A stretch of DNA of 64,000 bases from Hyphobacterium indicum (lineage in GTDB: Bacteria > Pseudomonadota > Alphaproteobacteria > Caulobacterales > Maricaulaceae). Where the stretch lies: assembly GCF_003129605.1 (NCBI RefSeq), contig NZ_QBDX01000001.1:496001-560000 (forward strand), in the 5' to 3' direction. Below, in pieces: positions 26,401-34,203 of the stretch (the first letter of the stretch is position 1; each line of letters starts with the position of its first letter). The translations under genes were made by a program, and so were the position numbers. Under the pieces are notes generated by a model. It worked only from the letters and a program-made list of their open reading frames with translations. It was not told the origin of the DNA and did no database searches.

Positions 26401-26816
26401 TGACGGCGCTGGCCACCAGTTTCGAGACCGCCTTCTGCCACACCCTGACGGTGGAAGACGACGCCATCGATTTCATGGGCCATGTGAACAATCTGGTTTA
26501 CTTGCGCTGGGCGGCGGAGATGGCCGAGCGGCATTGGGAGAGTGTGGCGAGCGATGACATGCAGGCCGCCGGGCTCTGGGTCGTGCTGCGCCACGAGATC
26601 GATTATCACCGCGAACTGAAGCTGGGCGATCAGGTCGAGCTGCGCACCTGGGTCGATCCGGTGAAGGGCGTGCGCTGTCCGCGCCATGTCGATATCCGCA
26701 AGGCGGGGGCCGACAAGCCCTCGGCCAAAGTCCTCACCACATGGACCTTTATCGATATGGAAACGCGGCGTCCCCGACGCCTGCCGCCGGAAATGAAGGC
26801 CCTTTTCGGCATGTAG
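26400..26816 (+). CDS. 4HBT-family acyl-CoA thioesterase
   Basis: A hot-dog fold thioesterase of 138 residues (YbgC/FadM type). The catalytic Asp24 is in DFMGHVNNLVYLRW, the family signature, followed by VVLRHEIDYHRELKLGD and a C-terminal strand with VLTTWTFIDMETRRPRRL. It probably hydrolyses an acyl-CoA. The start is the ATG at 26400, sharing a base with the lpdA stop (TAATG), so translation is coupled to E3. That suggests a role in branched-chain or short acyl-CoA turnover, but the substrate is not defined by the sequence. Confidence 0.88.
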   Translation: MTALATSFETAFCHTLTVEDDAIDFMGHVNNLVYLRWAAEMAERHWESVASDDMQAAGLWVVLRHEIDYHRELKLGDQVELRTWVDPVKGVRCPRHVDIRKAGADKPSAKVLTTWTFIDMETRRPRRLPPEMKALFGM

Positions 26817-26873
26817 TTCTTGCGTGGGCGAGGCTGCCTTAGGCAACTCCTCAACATGAGATGGATATTATCC

Positions 26874-26937
26874 TCGTCATCCTCCGATTTATTCGGAGGA
26901 TCTCATGAGGCCCTCCGGTCAAGCCGGAGGGAGACGA
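26874..26937. repeat. Two-hairpin palindromic element (BIME-like)
   Basis: Two tandem hairpins, ATCCTCCG / CGGAGGAT (26879-26901) and CCCTCCGG-TCAAG-CCGGAGGG (26911-26931), are enclosed by TCGTC / GACGA arms. The element sits between the thioesterase and CDF genes. Its arms (TCATCC, GGAGG) recall the element at 61431-61578, although the sequence family is not the same. Confidence 0.65.
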
Positions 26938-27003
26938 ATGAAACAATTAACTCATCCAGAGGCGGAAACGTAGCGAGCTTCCGAAGGAGAAGCTGGCTGC
27001 ATT

Positions 27004-27045
27004 GTTATGTTATAACCATCATATTGATTTAATTGTCTGAATATG
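27004..27045. promoter_or_regulatory. Candidate metal-regulator operators upstream of the CDF exporter
   Basis: GTTAT-GTT-ATAAC (27004-27016) is a perfect inverted repeat resembling alphaproteobacterial Zur boxes. CATATT at 27020-27025 and AATATG at 27040-27045 are a second inverted repeat with 14 bases between, of the imperfect type used by ArsR/SmtB repressors. Both lie 14-55 bases before the CDF ATG. The regulator is not in the window. Confidence 0.45.
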
Positions 27046-27058
27046 ATCTGGAAGCGGC

Positions 27059-27928
27059 ATGCCCCACGATCATCATCATGACCACAATACCGGCAATGAA
27101 CACCGCGCCCTCATCGCAGCGGCGCTGACCGGCAGTTTCATGCTGGTCGAGGTCGTCGCCGGTTTCCTCACGGGCTCGCTCGCCCTGATTGCCGACGCGG
27201 CGCACATGATGGCCGATTCCGGCGCGCTTATCCTGGCCTGGCTGGCCTTTCGTATTGCGCGCCGTACCGCCGATGCCCGCCGCACCTTCGGTTGGGGCCG
27301 GTTTCAGGTACTGGCGGCCTTCGCCAACGGGATCGCGCTGATCCTGCTGACGCTATGGATTGTGGGTGAGGCCATTGGCCGTATCGGTGCGGCGCCGGAA
27401 ATCGACGGCGGACCGATGGGCGTGGTCGCCGTGATCGGCCTGATCGTGAACCTTATTGCTTTTGCGGTCCTTCATGGCGGAGACCGGGAAAACCTGAATA
27501 TGCGCGGTGCACTGCTGCATGTCGCGGGCGATATCCTTGGCTCCATCGCGGCCATTATCGCGGCCATCGTGATCCTGACCACGGGCTGGACGCCGATTGA
27601 CCCCATCCTGTCGGTCTTGATCGCCATGCTGCTTTTGAAAGCCGCTTCCGGCCTTGTCATCCAGTCCGGCCGTATCCTGCTGGAGGCGACGCCGGATCAT
27701 GTGGATCGCGATGCCATCGCGGCCGATCTCGCTGAACATACGCCCGGCGTCGTCCGCATTCATCACATGCACATCTGGGCCATTGCGCCGGGCCGCACAG
27801 TGGCGACGCTGCATGCCGTTCTCGAAGCGGCCGTGTGCGAACAGACCGCCGCGGCGGCCTTGCGCCGCCGCCTCGCCGGACATCACGGCGTCGGGCATGT
27901 CACCATCGAGGTGGAGCGGGATCACTAG
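27059..27928 (+). CDS. Cation diffusion facilitator (CzcD-type Zn/Cd/Co exporter)
   Basis: A 289-residue CDF transporter moving Zn2+ (and similar ions) out in exchange for protons. The His-rich N-terminus (MPHDHHHDHNTGNEH) is typical of CzcD. Six hydrophobic segments are visible. The two HxxxD metal sites are present: His49-Asp53 in IADAAHMMAD and a second in LLHVAGDILGS. The cytosolic C-terminal domain has VRIHHMHIWAIAPGRTVATL and ends HHGVGHVTIEVE. The ATG has GGAAG upstream. The promoter carries two palindromes that could be metal-sensor operators. The exact ion is not decided by sequence. Confidence 0.93.
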   Translation: MPHDHHHDHNTGNEHRALIAAALTGSFMLVEVVAGFLTGSLALIADAAHMMADSGALILAWLAFRIARRTADARRTFGWGRFQVLAAFANGIALILLTLWIVGEAIGRIGAAPEIDGGPMGVVAVIGLIVNLIAFAVLHGGDRENLNMRGALLHVAGDILGSIAAIIAAIVILTTGWTPIDPILSVLIAMLLLKAASGLVIQSGRILLEATPDHVDRDAIAADLAEHTPGVVRIHHMHIWAIAPGRTVATLHAVLEAAVCEQTAAAALRRRLAGHHGVGHVTIEVERDH

Positions 27929-27949
27929 TGGCTATGCGCAGCCTTTCCG

Positions 27950-27966
27950 CTCCCCATCAAGGGGAG
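27950..27966. repeat. Dispersed palindrome CTCCCC-ATCAA-GGGGAG, copy 1
   Basis: The 17-base hairpin CTCCCC-ATCAA-GGGGAG is repeated exactly at 62427-62443, and the following bases GGGGAA are also shared. It sits in the CDF-esterase gap and may act as a terminator for the two convergent genes. Confidence 0.7.
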
Positions 27967-27983
27967 GGGAAAAGAAACTTCGC

Positions 27984-28880
27984 CTACTCCCCCAGCACCC
28001 CGTCCAGCCAGTCAATCATCGCCGCAACATCAAAATCGGGATTGTGCTCGCCGCCCTCCGTGCGGACATGCTCATAGCGGGCGCCAGCCTCATTCAATAC
28101 CGTCAGCATATAATCGCCCTGGCTGACCGGCACGACGGGGTCATCGGCGGAATCGATCATGTAGAGCGGCGGATCATTGGCATCGGCATAGGTGGCCGGT
28201 GAGGCTTGCACGTGGATTGGCGGTGCCGCCTGATAATGATTATCCGCTCCGAAAAACGGCACGCCCGTATACATGGTGATGGTCTGCGCTGCATAGGAAT
28301 CCGCCTCGGCCGGATCGCCCGCCAGCATGAAGGGCGTGGCGATGCCGATGGTCGCCTGCACGGCGGCAGAGGTCTGGTCGATCGCATCCACGCCTTCGCC
28401 TGGCGCATCATCCATCAGCGCAGCCATGGTCGCGAGATTGGCACCGGAAGAATGGCCGAGCGTGGCGATCCGCATCGGGTCCAGCCCGAGGCTCTCGGCC
28501 ATCGTCCGCACATAGCGCACGGCGCGGCGCGTATCATTCACCGCCGCCGGAAAACGGTTGCCGGGCGAAGAGCGGTGATTGATGACAAACACCGTATAGC
28601 CATTCATCTGCAACTCGCCGACGATATTGCGGATATAATCATAGCCCGACAGGTCCTTGAGTTGCGGCGCGGAATAGATTTCCGGCCGGTACCAGCCCGA
28701 GCCCGGCACCACGATGACCGACGCGCCATTGGCCTCTTCCGGCACATAGAGGTCCATCAACATGGCTGCGCCCGACACCATGCCGTAGACGATATTGTCC
28801 TCGGTCGGCTCGATATTCTGGGCATGGGCCGTCGTGGTCAGAAGGGCCAGCCCGAAGGCGGCAGCAACAATACGTTTCAT
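27984..28880 (-). CDS. Secreted alpha/beta-hydrolase (esterase)
   Basis: A 298-residue exported hydrolase. The signal peptide is MKRIVAAAFGLALLTTTAHA. The fold shows VIVVPGSGWYRPEIYS (oxyanion region), the nucleophile in GHSSGANLATMAAL, Asp in IDSADDPVVPVSQGDY and His in TEGGEHNPDFD. This looks like a BD-FAE/esterase-lipase family enzyme acting on carboxylic esters; the substrate is unknown. I chose the ATG at 28880 because GGGGAGAG precedes it and the signal peptide starts there; an upstream start at 28913 would add charged residues. It is convergent with the CDF gene. Confidence 0.85.
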   Translation of the reverse strand: MKRIVAAAFGLALLTTTAHAQNIEPTEDNIVYGMVSGAAMLMDLYVPEEANGASVIVVPGSGWYRPEIYSAPQLKDLSGYDYIRNIVGELQMNGYTVFVINHRSSPGNRFPAAVNDTRRAVRYVRTMAESLGLDPMRIATLGHSSGANLATMAALMDDAPGEGVDAIDQTSAAVQATIGIATPFMLAGDPAEADSYAAQTITMYTGVPFFGADNHYQAAPPIHVQASPATYADANDPPLYMIDSADDPVVPVSQGDYMLTVLNEAGARYEHVRTEGGEHNPDFDVAAMIDWLDGVLGE

Positions 28881-28958
28881 GTGTGATCTCTCCCCGGAGT
28901 CGTTTGGCCACATTGTGAACGCCGTTCACCGGGAAGGGAAGAGCGGAAAATCCTCGCT

Positions 28959-29690
28959 TCAGTCGGAATCATTGTGGCTTGGCATTTTACGGTTGCTATG
29001 AGCATTCCCAAAGTTGCTACCGGTCGACTGATAAAAAAACCTGCAATAATGCAGCTCATCAAAAACGTCTCGATAGGAAACCTTTCCAAACGCTAAAGCA
29101 TAAACTTCGCCGTTGGAAATTTGTTCCAATATTTCGTGATCAGGTTGAGCAAAGTGAACATACGCGAAGTGGTTTTCATTCGCCCCGATAGGAAAGTCAC
29201 TACTGACAATCATGGGGGTAATGCCTGTATCTTCGACACTCAAATTGCCAATGTTATCTGTCTGACATAGCCCAAACTCAATATGTTCAACAAAAGCTGG
29301 TGAGTTCCCGCTATTTTTAATTTCGATACCGAATTTGAGATTTTCTTCCGATCTTTCATCGGAGAAGTAGCCATGAGGAGACACCGTTAAGTAAGCACGG
29401 GTTTGCGACTGTCCAATGCGGCGGGTTTCCTCAACAGTTTGTTCAGCCGCGGAGGTGGTCTTTTGTGCTTCGCTGACCATCGCCCGTGATGCGCTCAATG
29501 TTTTCCACAACAATATTACACCGATCAATGCGGTGGCCGCGATCATCCATTGGGCCAACAAGTTTGATAGCGGAAAATCGATTTCTGCGAATCCAAATGC
29601 GATAACGAAAATTGTTATTGCCGCCCCAAAACCCGAGAAGAAAATGATAATCAGCAGGATTTTATCGGATATCCATTTCCTGATATTCAT
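28959..29690 (-). CDS. AT-rich membrane-anchored protein of unknown function
   Basis: A 243-residue protein, visibly more AT-rich than its neighbours. Two hydrophobic helices (ILLIIIFFSGFGAAITIFVI; LLAQWMIAATALIGVILLW) form a hairpin anchor, followed by a short coiled coil (SASRAMVSEAQKTTSAAEQT) and a soluble domain from RAYLTVSPHGYFSDERSEEN with a beta-rich look. I do not recognise the family by function. The ATG at 29690 overlaps the stop of the Ldh-family gene by four bases, so it is read as the last gene of that unit. Its base composition suggests transfer into an existing operon. No downstream terminator was evident. Confidence 0.65.
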   Translation of the reverse strand: MNIRKWISDKILLIIIFFSGFGAAITIFVIAFGFAEIDFPLSNLLAQWMIAATALIGVILLWKTLSASRAMVSEAQKTTSAAEQTVEETRRIGQSQTRAYLTVSPHGYFSDERSEENLKFGIEIKNSGNSPAFVEHIEFGLCQTDNIGNLSVEDTGITPMIVSSDFPIGANENHFAYVHFAQPDHEILEQISNGEVYALAFGKVSYRDVFDELHYCRFFYQSTGSNFGNAHSNRKMPSHNDSD

Positions 29691-30757
29691 CCCAACCGCT
29701 CCGTCACTCCCACAGCCTCCGCGGCCGCATTGAGCTGTTTCAGTGTTTCGGCATCCAGCGGCACGCCTTCTGCCGCGCGGCGCTTGCGCAAGGACCGCTC
29801 CGGATCACCCGGCGCGACGACGGGTGAGTCCCAGTCGGCGGGCGGAGAGGCGAGCGCATAGTCCCACATCGCTTCCATCTCGCGCTCCATGGCCGAAATA
29901 TCGCCAAAGGCATCGGGCTGCATCACCACGGCCATCATCTGGTTGCGGATACCGCCGCGGCGTTCATGTCCGGGCTGGATCGTGCCGCCGCCGGAATAGA
30001 CCCCGGCGAGGAGTTCTGCGGCGAAGGCGAGGCCGTAACCCTTGTGATCGCCAATCGGGGCGAGCGCGCCTTTTTGTTCAAACCCTTTGAAGCCGGCCGG
30101 ATCATCCGTCGGCAGACCGTTTTCATCAAGGATCGCGCCGAACGGCACGCGCAGGCCCTTATTGGCCGCCACGCGCGCCTTGCCCATGGCGATCCGGCTG
30201 GTGGCCATATCGAGCAGGAAGGCGGGCCTGGTGCCGGTCGGGGGCAGGGCGATGCAGACCGGGTTGGTACCAAAGCGCGCATCCGTGCCCTGATAGGGGG
30301 CCACCATCGGGTCATGATCGGTGACATTGACGAAAAAGAGCGCCGTGAACCCCGCATTGGCCGCCATCTCGCCATAGGCGCCGATACGCCCCAGATGATG
30401 CGCATTCGACAGCGTCACTGCACACACGCCCAGGTCTTCGGCCTTTGGAAACGCCGCCATCATGGTAAATTCGCCCGCCATCCGGCCCCAGGCGTCATGA
30501 CCGGCGACTTTAAGGATCGCGCCCTTGTCGTGCAGGATTTCCGGCGTTGCATTGACGTCCACCAACCCGTCGACCGCATGCTTCACATAGGCCGGCAGAA
30601 GGCCGATGCCGTGACTGTCATGACCGCACAGATTGGCCATCACCAGATGCTCGGCCACCGCCCTTGCATCCCCATCCTTCGCACCCGCCCCGGCCAGCGC
30701 CGCGGCACAGAAGGTGGTCAGGTCGGCGGCAGAGATGCGGATATCACCCGGTTGCAT
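29687..30757 (-). CDS. Ldh-family (malate/L-lactate/L-sulfolactate) dehydrogenase
   Basis: A 356-residue NAD(P)-dependent 2-hydroxyacid dehydrogenase of the Ldh_2 family, unrelated to classical MDH/LDH. The family signature is DSHGIGLLPAYVKHA at the N-terminus, with SNAHHLGRIGAYGE in the middle (catalytic His) and GDHKGYGLAFAAELLAGVYS near the end. Substrates in this family include malate, lactate, sulfolactate, ureidoglycolate and 2,3-diketogulonate; the sequence does not decide. The ATG overlaps the antiporter stop (ATGA), and the C-terminal end overlaps the next gene. The coupling to kefC is unusual. Confidence 0.9.
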   Translation of the reverse strand: MQPGDIRISAADLTTFCAAALAGAGAKDGDARAVAEHLVMANLCGHDSHGIGLLPAYVKHAVDGLVDVNATPEILHDKGAILKVAGHDAWGRMAGEFTMMAAFPKAEDLGVCAVTLSNAHHLGRIGAYGEMAANAGFTALFFVNVTDHDPMVAPYQGTDARFGTNPVCIALPPTGTRPAFLLDMATSRIAMGKARVAANKGLRVPFGAILDENGLPTDDPAGFKGFEQKGALAPIGDHKGYGLAFAAELLAGVYSGGGTIQPGHERRGGIRNQMMAVVMQPDAFGDISAMEREMEAMWDYALASPPADWDSPVVAPGDPERSLRKRRAAEGVPLDAETLKQLNAAAEAVGVTERLG

Positions 30758-32712
30758 CAGTCCTTGTCCACTTCTTCCTCAGGCCGCACATCCGGCGGCA
30801 TCCAGGCGCGCTCCAGCGCATTGCTGCGCGCGGCTTCGCGGTCGGATCGCATCGTATCCATCATCATTTCATTCTGGCGTTTGGCGATGGCGACATATTC
30901 CTCATTGTCGAAGACATCGACATTCTCTTTCCACGCTGCCGCCAGCTTGCGCAATGTCTCGCGGTCATGGCGCACGAAATAGCGCACCGCCTTTTCGACC
31001 TCGAAAGGATGCTCGCCCATCGCTTCCAGCGCACTGCGTCCGGCCCGGACGGCACTGTCAAATGTCTCGCGGATAATGTCATTCGCCCCGGCAGCATAGA
31101 GCTGGTAGACATGATGCCGGTCAATCGCCCGCGCGACGATATGTATGTCGGGCCGCTCCCGGCGCACATGTTTGACCAGGGCAGTAATCTGGTCCTTGTC
31201 GTCAATCGCCGCCACGAATTGCCGCGCCTCATGCAGGCCGGCCGCATGCAGAAGATCGGGCCGTGTGGCATCGCCATAAAAGGTCTTGATGCCGAATTTG
31301 CGGACGCCATCCACCAGATCGCTGCGATGTTCCAGCACCACGGTCTCATAGCCCGAGGCGCGCAGCAGGCGATTGATGATCTGCCCGAAACGGCCATGCC
31401 CGGCGATGAGGGTTGTGCCACGCTCATCGATCTCGTCGGCATTGCGCGTTGTGGCTGCTTCTGTGAATTTTCGCGCAAACACCTGTTCGTAGAGAATGAA
31501 GAGCAGCGGTGTCACCAGCATGGAGAGGGCCACCAGCAGCGACAGGATTGGCTGCAGATCCGGCGGAATAACATTGTTCTGCACGTTGAAGGATAGCAGC
31601 ACGAAGCCGAACTCGCCGGCCTGTGCCAGCGCCAGCGTCATCAGCCAGCGATCCCGCCCGCGCAGCTTGAACAGGACAGCCAGCATCATCAACACTGCCG
31701 CCTTGACCGCGATCAGCGCCGCCAGCAGGCCGAGGATCAACGCCCAGTCGGCGATAAAGACATCAAAGCGGATGCCGGCCCCGACCGTGATGAAGAACAG
31801 CCCCATCAATAAACCACGGAAGGGCTCGATATCGGCTTCCAGCTCGTGCCGGTATTCCGAATTGGCCAGCACCACACCGGCCAGGAAAGTGCCCAGTGCC
31901 GGCGACAGGCCGACCAGCGTCATCAAAAGCGCAATCCCGATGACAATGAACAGCGCCACCGCGGTGAACATTTCACGCAGGCCTGACCGGGCGATGAAGC
32001 GGAACAGGGGCCGAGTCAGATACATGCCGCCGCCCACCACCACGCCGATGGCGGCCAGCACCACCGGTCCATAGGCCCAGCCCGGCAAGCGATCGACAAT
32101 GCTGAGGCCGGCCCCGTGCGTATCTCCATGGTCCGCTGCTCCATGCGCAGCGTCCGCCACACCGTGCGCGGCATCCTCGGCGCCTGTGCCCATCAGCTCC
32201 GGCAGGGCCAGGAGGGGGAGGAAGGCCAGCATCGGAATGACGGCAATGTCCTGGAACAGCAGGACGGAAAAACTGCCACGCCCGCCCTCCGTCTTGTCCA
32301 GCTTCTTTTCGGACAGGGTCTGCATCACGATGGCGGTGGAGGAGAGCGAGAAGGTCAGCCCGATGGCCACCGCGACGGTCCAGCCCAGCCCCAACGCGAC
32401 ACAGGCCGCGGCGATCAGCCCGGCGGTCAGTGTCACCTGCAAGCCGCCCAACCCCAGAAGCCGCGTCCGCATGTCCCACAGGGCGCGCGGTTCCAGCTCC
32501 AGACCGATCAGGAAAAGCATCATCACCACGCCGAACTCGGCAATATGCTGCACATCCTGGGTTTCGGACCCGACCAGGCCGAAGACCGGCCCGATCAACA
32601 CGCCGGCAATCAGGTATCCGAGCACGGAGCCGAGCCCGAGGCGTGAACAGACCGGCACCATGATGACCGCGGCGACCAGATAGATGGTGGCACTGAGAAG
32701 TATCCCGTCCAT
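30757..32712 (-). CDS. kefC: K+/H+ antiporter, KefB/KefC family, with RCK domain
   Basis: A 651-residue CPA2 transporter. About twelve membrane segments begin MDGILLSATIYLVAAVIMVP and include the family motif LPLLALPELM and STAIVMQTLSEKKLDKTE. From residue about 430 a Rossmann RCK/TrkA-N domain starts TTLIAGHGRFGQIINRLLRA, with the regulatory tail after it. Kef systems protect cells during electrophile stress by acidifying the cytoplasm, held shut by glutathione and opened by its adducts. A His-rich loop (DAAHGVADAAHGAADHGDTH) is unusual. The gene sits 3 bases after a KefF/G-like gene, which supports Kef function, and overlaps the Ldh gene. Confidence 0.93.
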   Translation of the reverse strand: MDGILLSATIYLVAAVIMVPVCSRLGLGSVLGYLIAGVLIGPVFGLVGSETQDVQHIAEFGVVMMLFLIGLELEPRALWDMRTRLLGLGGLQVTLTAGLIAAACVALGLGWTVAVAIGLTFSLSSTAIVMQTLSEKKLDKTEGGRGSFSVLLFQDIAVIPMLAFLPLLALPELMGTGAEDAAHGVADAAHGAADHGDTHGAGLSIVDRLPGWAYGPVVLAAIGVVVGGGMYLTRPLFRFIARSGLREMFTAVALFIVIGIALLMTLVGLSPALGTFLAGVVLANSEYRHELEADIEPFRGLLMGLFFITVGAGIRFDVFIADWALILGLLAALIAVKAAVLMMLAVLFKLRGRDRWLMTLALAQAGEFGFVLLSFNVQNNVIPPDLQPILSLLVALSMLVTPLLFILYEQVFARKFTEAATTRNADEIDERGTTLIAGHGRFGQIINRLLRASGYETVVLEHRSDLVDGVRKFGIKTFYGDATRPDLLHAAGLHEARQFVAAIDDKDQITALVKHVRRERPDIHIVARAIDRHHVYQLYAAGANDIIRETFDSAVRAGRSALEAMGEHPFEVEKAVRYFVRHDRETLRKLAAAWKENVDVFDNEEYVAIAKRQNEMMMDTMRSDREAARSNALERAWMPPDVRPEEEVDKD

Positions 32713-32715
32713 GGC

Positions 32716-33351
32716 CTAGTCCTCCACCGTCAGGGATTTGAGCTGCCCGTTGAGCAGGGGCAGGGCGCGCGCCGCCTCAATGTCCAGCCGGCGGTCGCGC
32801 AGGGCGGACAGAAGCCCTTTCCACTCGGCGACATGTTCATTCAGGCGATTGTCCTCTCCGGCATGGCCGGCGCGGAAAAACGCGAAGGGCGGCAGATACA
32901 CCATGCCGCAATAATCCGCTGTCTGTTCCAGCGGCGTCAGCATCTGGCGCACCGTAAAATGGTTATAGCCGTCTTCGGCATAGCTTTCTTCCGGGTTCCC
33001 GGCGGTCAGGGCGGAGAAGAAGATCTTGCCCGTCAGCGCCTTCCCCGAACGGCCGAAAGCCCAGCCATGCTCCAGCACGATATCCTGCCATTCCTTCAGG
33101 ATGGCCGGCGTGGAATACCAGTAGAAGGGATGCAGGAAGATCAGAACATCATGCGCTTCCGCGCGCTGTTGTTCGCGGTCGGCATCAATGTCGAGGCGCG
33201 GATATTCGGCATGAAGATCGGCCAGTGTGACGCCGTCCATTTCGCGGGCCGCCTGCCGCAAGGCCCGGCCCGCCACAGACCTGCGCGGGGCCGGATGGGC
33301 GGCCAGGATCAGGATGCGCCGCGGGCCATCGCCATCATCCAAAAGGCTCAT
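32716..33351 (-). CDS. Kef ancillary NAD(P)H oxidoreductase (KefF/KefG-like flavoprotein)
   Basis: A 211-residue flavodoxin-fold protein of the NQO/KefF-KefG family that binds FMN and stimulates a Kef antiporter. The Rossmann-type start is RRILILAAHPAPRRSVAGRA, followed by the substrate loop HDVLIFLHPFYWYSTPAILK and the KefF/G signature LTAGNPEESYAEDGYNHFTV. The gene ends 3 bases before kefC, so the pair should be co-expressed. The ATG at 33351 follows GGGGA with a short spacer. I cannot tell KefF from KefG by sequence alone. Confidence 0.9.
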   Translation of the reverse strand: MSLLDDGDGPRRILILAAHPAPRRSVAGRALRQAAREMDGVTLADLHAEYPRLDIDADREQQRAEAHDVLIFLHPFYWYSTPAILKEWQDIVLEHGWAFGRSGKALTGKIFFSALTAGNPEESYAEDGYNHFTVRQMLTPLEQTADYCGMVYLPPFAFFRAGHAGEDNRLNEHVAEWKGLLSALRDRRLDIEAARALPLLNGQLKSLTVED

Positions 33352-33444
33352 TTCCCCTCCGAATCCCCTGAATCAGGATCTCAACATAAGCGGGCAGGGG
33401 CACCCCCGCCATGTAAAACCCGCTGCGCGTATGAAACCGGGTGC

Positions 33445-33473
33445 TTGCACGCGCCCGATCAGCACAGTATATC
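33445..33473 (+). promoter_or_regulatory. Housekeeping promoter of tRNA-Met
   Basis: TTGCAC (33445-33450), a 17-base spacer and TATATC (33468-33473) match the sigma70 -35/-10 pattern. The predicted start near 33480 gives a tRNA leader of about 38 bases. Confidence 0.65.
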
Positions 33474-33517
33474 GCCTCCCTCGCATGGCGCGCCCGCAAG
33501 GGTGATGTGCGGCGTGT

Positions 33518-33594
33518 GGCGGAGTAGCTCAGCTGGTTAGAGCAGCGGAATCATAATCCGCGTGTCGGGAGTTCAAGTCTCTCCTCCGCTACCA
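33518..33594 (+). tRNA. tRNA-Met (anticodon CAT), elongator type
   Basis: A complete 77-base cloverleaf. The acceptor stem starts GGCGGAG and pairs with CTCCGCT plus A and an encoded CCA. The D arm has AGCTCAGCTGGTTAGAGC. The anticodon stem GCGGA / TCCGC holds the loop ATCATAA, giving anticodon CAT at 33552-33554. The T arm reads GGGAGTTCAAGTCTCTC. The sequence resembles the alphaproteobacterial elongator tRNA-Met rather than fMet (which has a C-A first pair). A tRNA-Ile2 with modified C34 shares the anticodon and is the alternative. Confidence 0.93.
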
Positions 33595-33665
33595 AATTCC
33601 TCAATATTCTGCATGACAGCCATCGTCCCCAGGGATAGGATCCTCCGTCCAAAGGGGAGGAGCCA

Positions 33666-34082
33666 ATGCTCAAGGAATTCAGGGAATTTGCCATGCGCGG
33701 CAATGTCGTCGATCTCGCGGTCGGCTTCATTCTGGGTGGCGCGTTTTCAACCATCGTCCGGTCGCTGGTAAACGACATTCTGATGCCGCCGCTCGGCCTG
33801 GTGCTGGGAGGCGTGGATTTCACCAATCTCTTCATTGCGCTGGGGGATGTGCAGTATGAAAGTCTCGCCGCCGCGCAGGAAGCCGGTGCGGCGACCATCA
33901 ATTACGGTCTTTTCATCAACAATGTGATCGCCTTCGTGATCCTGGCCTTTGCCCTGTTTCTGATTATCAAGGCCATGAATTCCATGAAGAAAAAGCAGGA
34001 GGAAGCGCCCGCTGCCCCGCCTGCGCCGTCGAATGAGGAAGTCTTGTTGACGGAAATCCGGGACCTTCTGGCAAAGAAATAG
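33666..34082 (+). CDS. mscL: Large-conductance mechanosensitive channel MscL
   Basis: MscL opens under extreme membrane tension to release solutes during osmotic downshock. The 138-residue protein has the conserved N-terminal helix and first membrane helix ([40 protein letters not shown]), a periplasmic loop of about 40 residues and the second helix ([20 protein letters not shown]), ending in a cytosolic helix with Lys/Glu. The ATG follows GGGGAGGAG. It stands alone, 71 bases after tRNA-Met, and has its own terminator. Confidence 0.96.
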   Translation: MLKEFREFAMRGNVVDLAVGFILGGAFSTIVRSLVNDILMPPLGLVLGGVDFTNLFIALGDVQYESLAAAQEAGAATINYGLFINNVIAFVILAFALFLIIKAMNSMKKKQEEAPAAPPAPSNEEVLLTEIRDLLAKK

Positions 34083-34094
34083 GCGCGCATGAGG

Positions 34095-34128
34095 CGGTCC
34101 GGCGGCATTGAGCGCGCCGGACCGTTTT
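34095..34128 (+). terminator. Rho-independent terminator after mscL
   Basis: A perfect ten-base stem CGGTCCGGCG / CGCCGGACCG, a ten-base loop and TTTT on the plus strand, 12 bases after the mscL stop. Confidence 0.9.
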
Positions 34129-34203
34129 GCTCAATCCCAGCAAAATTAACCTTCTGGCCACCATGGCTATGCCCTTCTGATCACGAGTGATTCGCTTTCA
34201 CGA

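Noticed and set aside
26874-26937. Possible CRISPR-like repeats (two close hairpins)
   Set aside because: Only two different palindromes without regular spacers, and no cas genes.
26820-27032. A 70-residue frame across the hairpin element before the CDF gene
   Set aside because: It is composed of repeat palindromes with no start signal.
28959-29690. AT-rich membrane protein as a defence effector
   Set aside because: Two membrane helices and low GC are not enough; there is no paired sensor or nuclease and the gene is coupled to a metabolic gene.
33518-33594. tRNA-Ile2 (CAU) or initiator tRNA instead of elongator Met
   Set aside because: The first acceptor pair and D arm differ from initiator type. 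Ile2 cannot be fully excluded, but the sequence resembles elongator tRNA-Met best.
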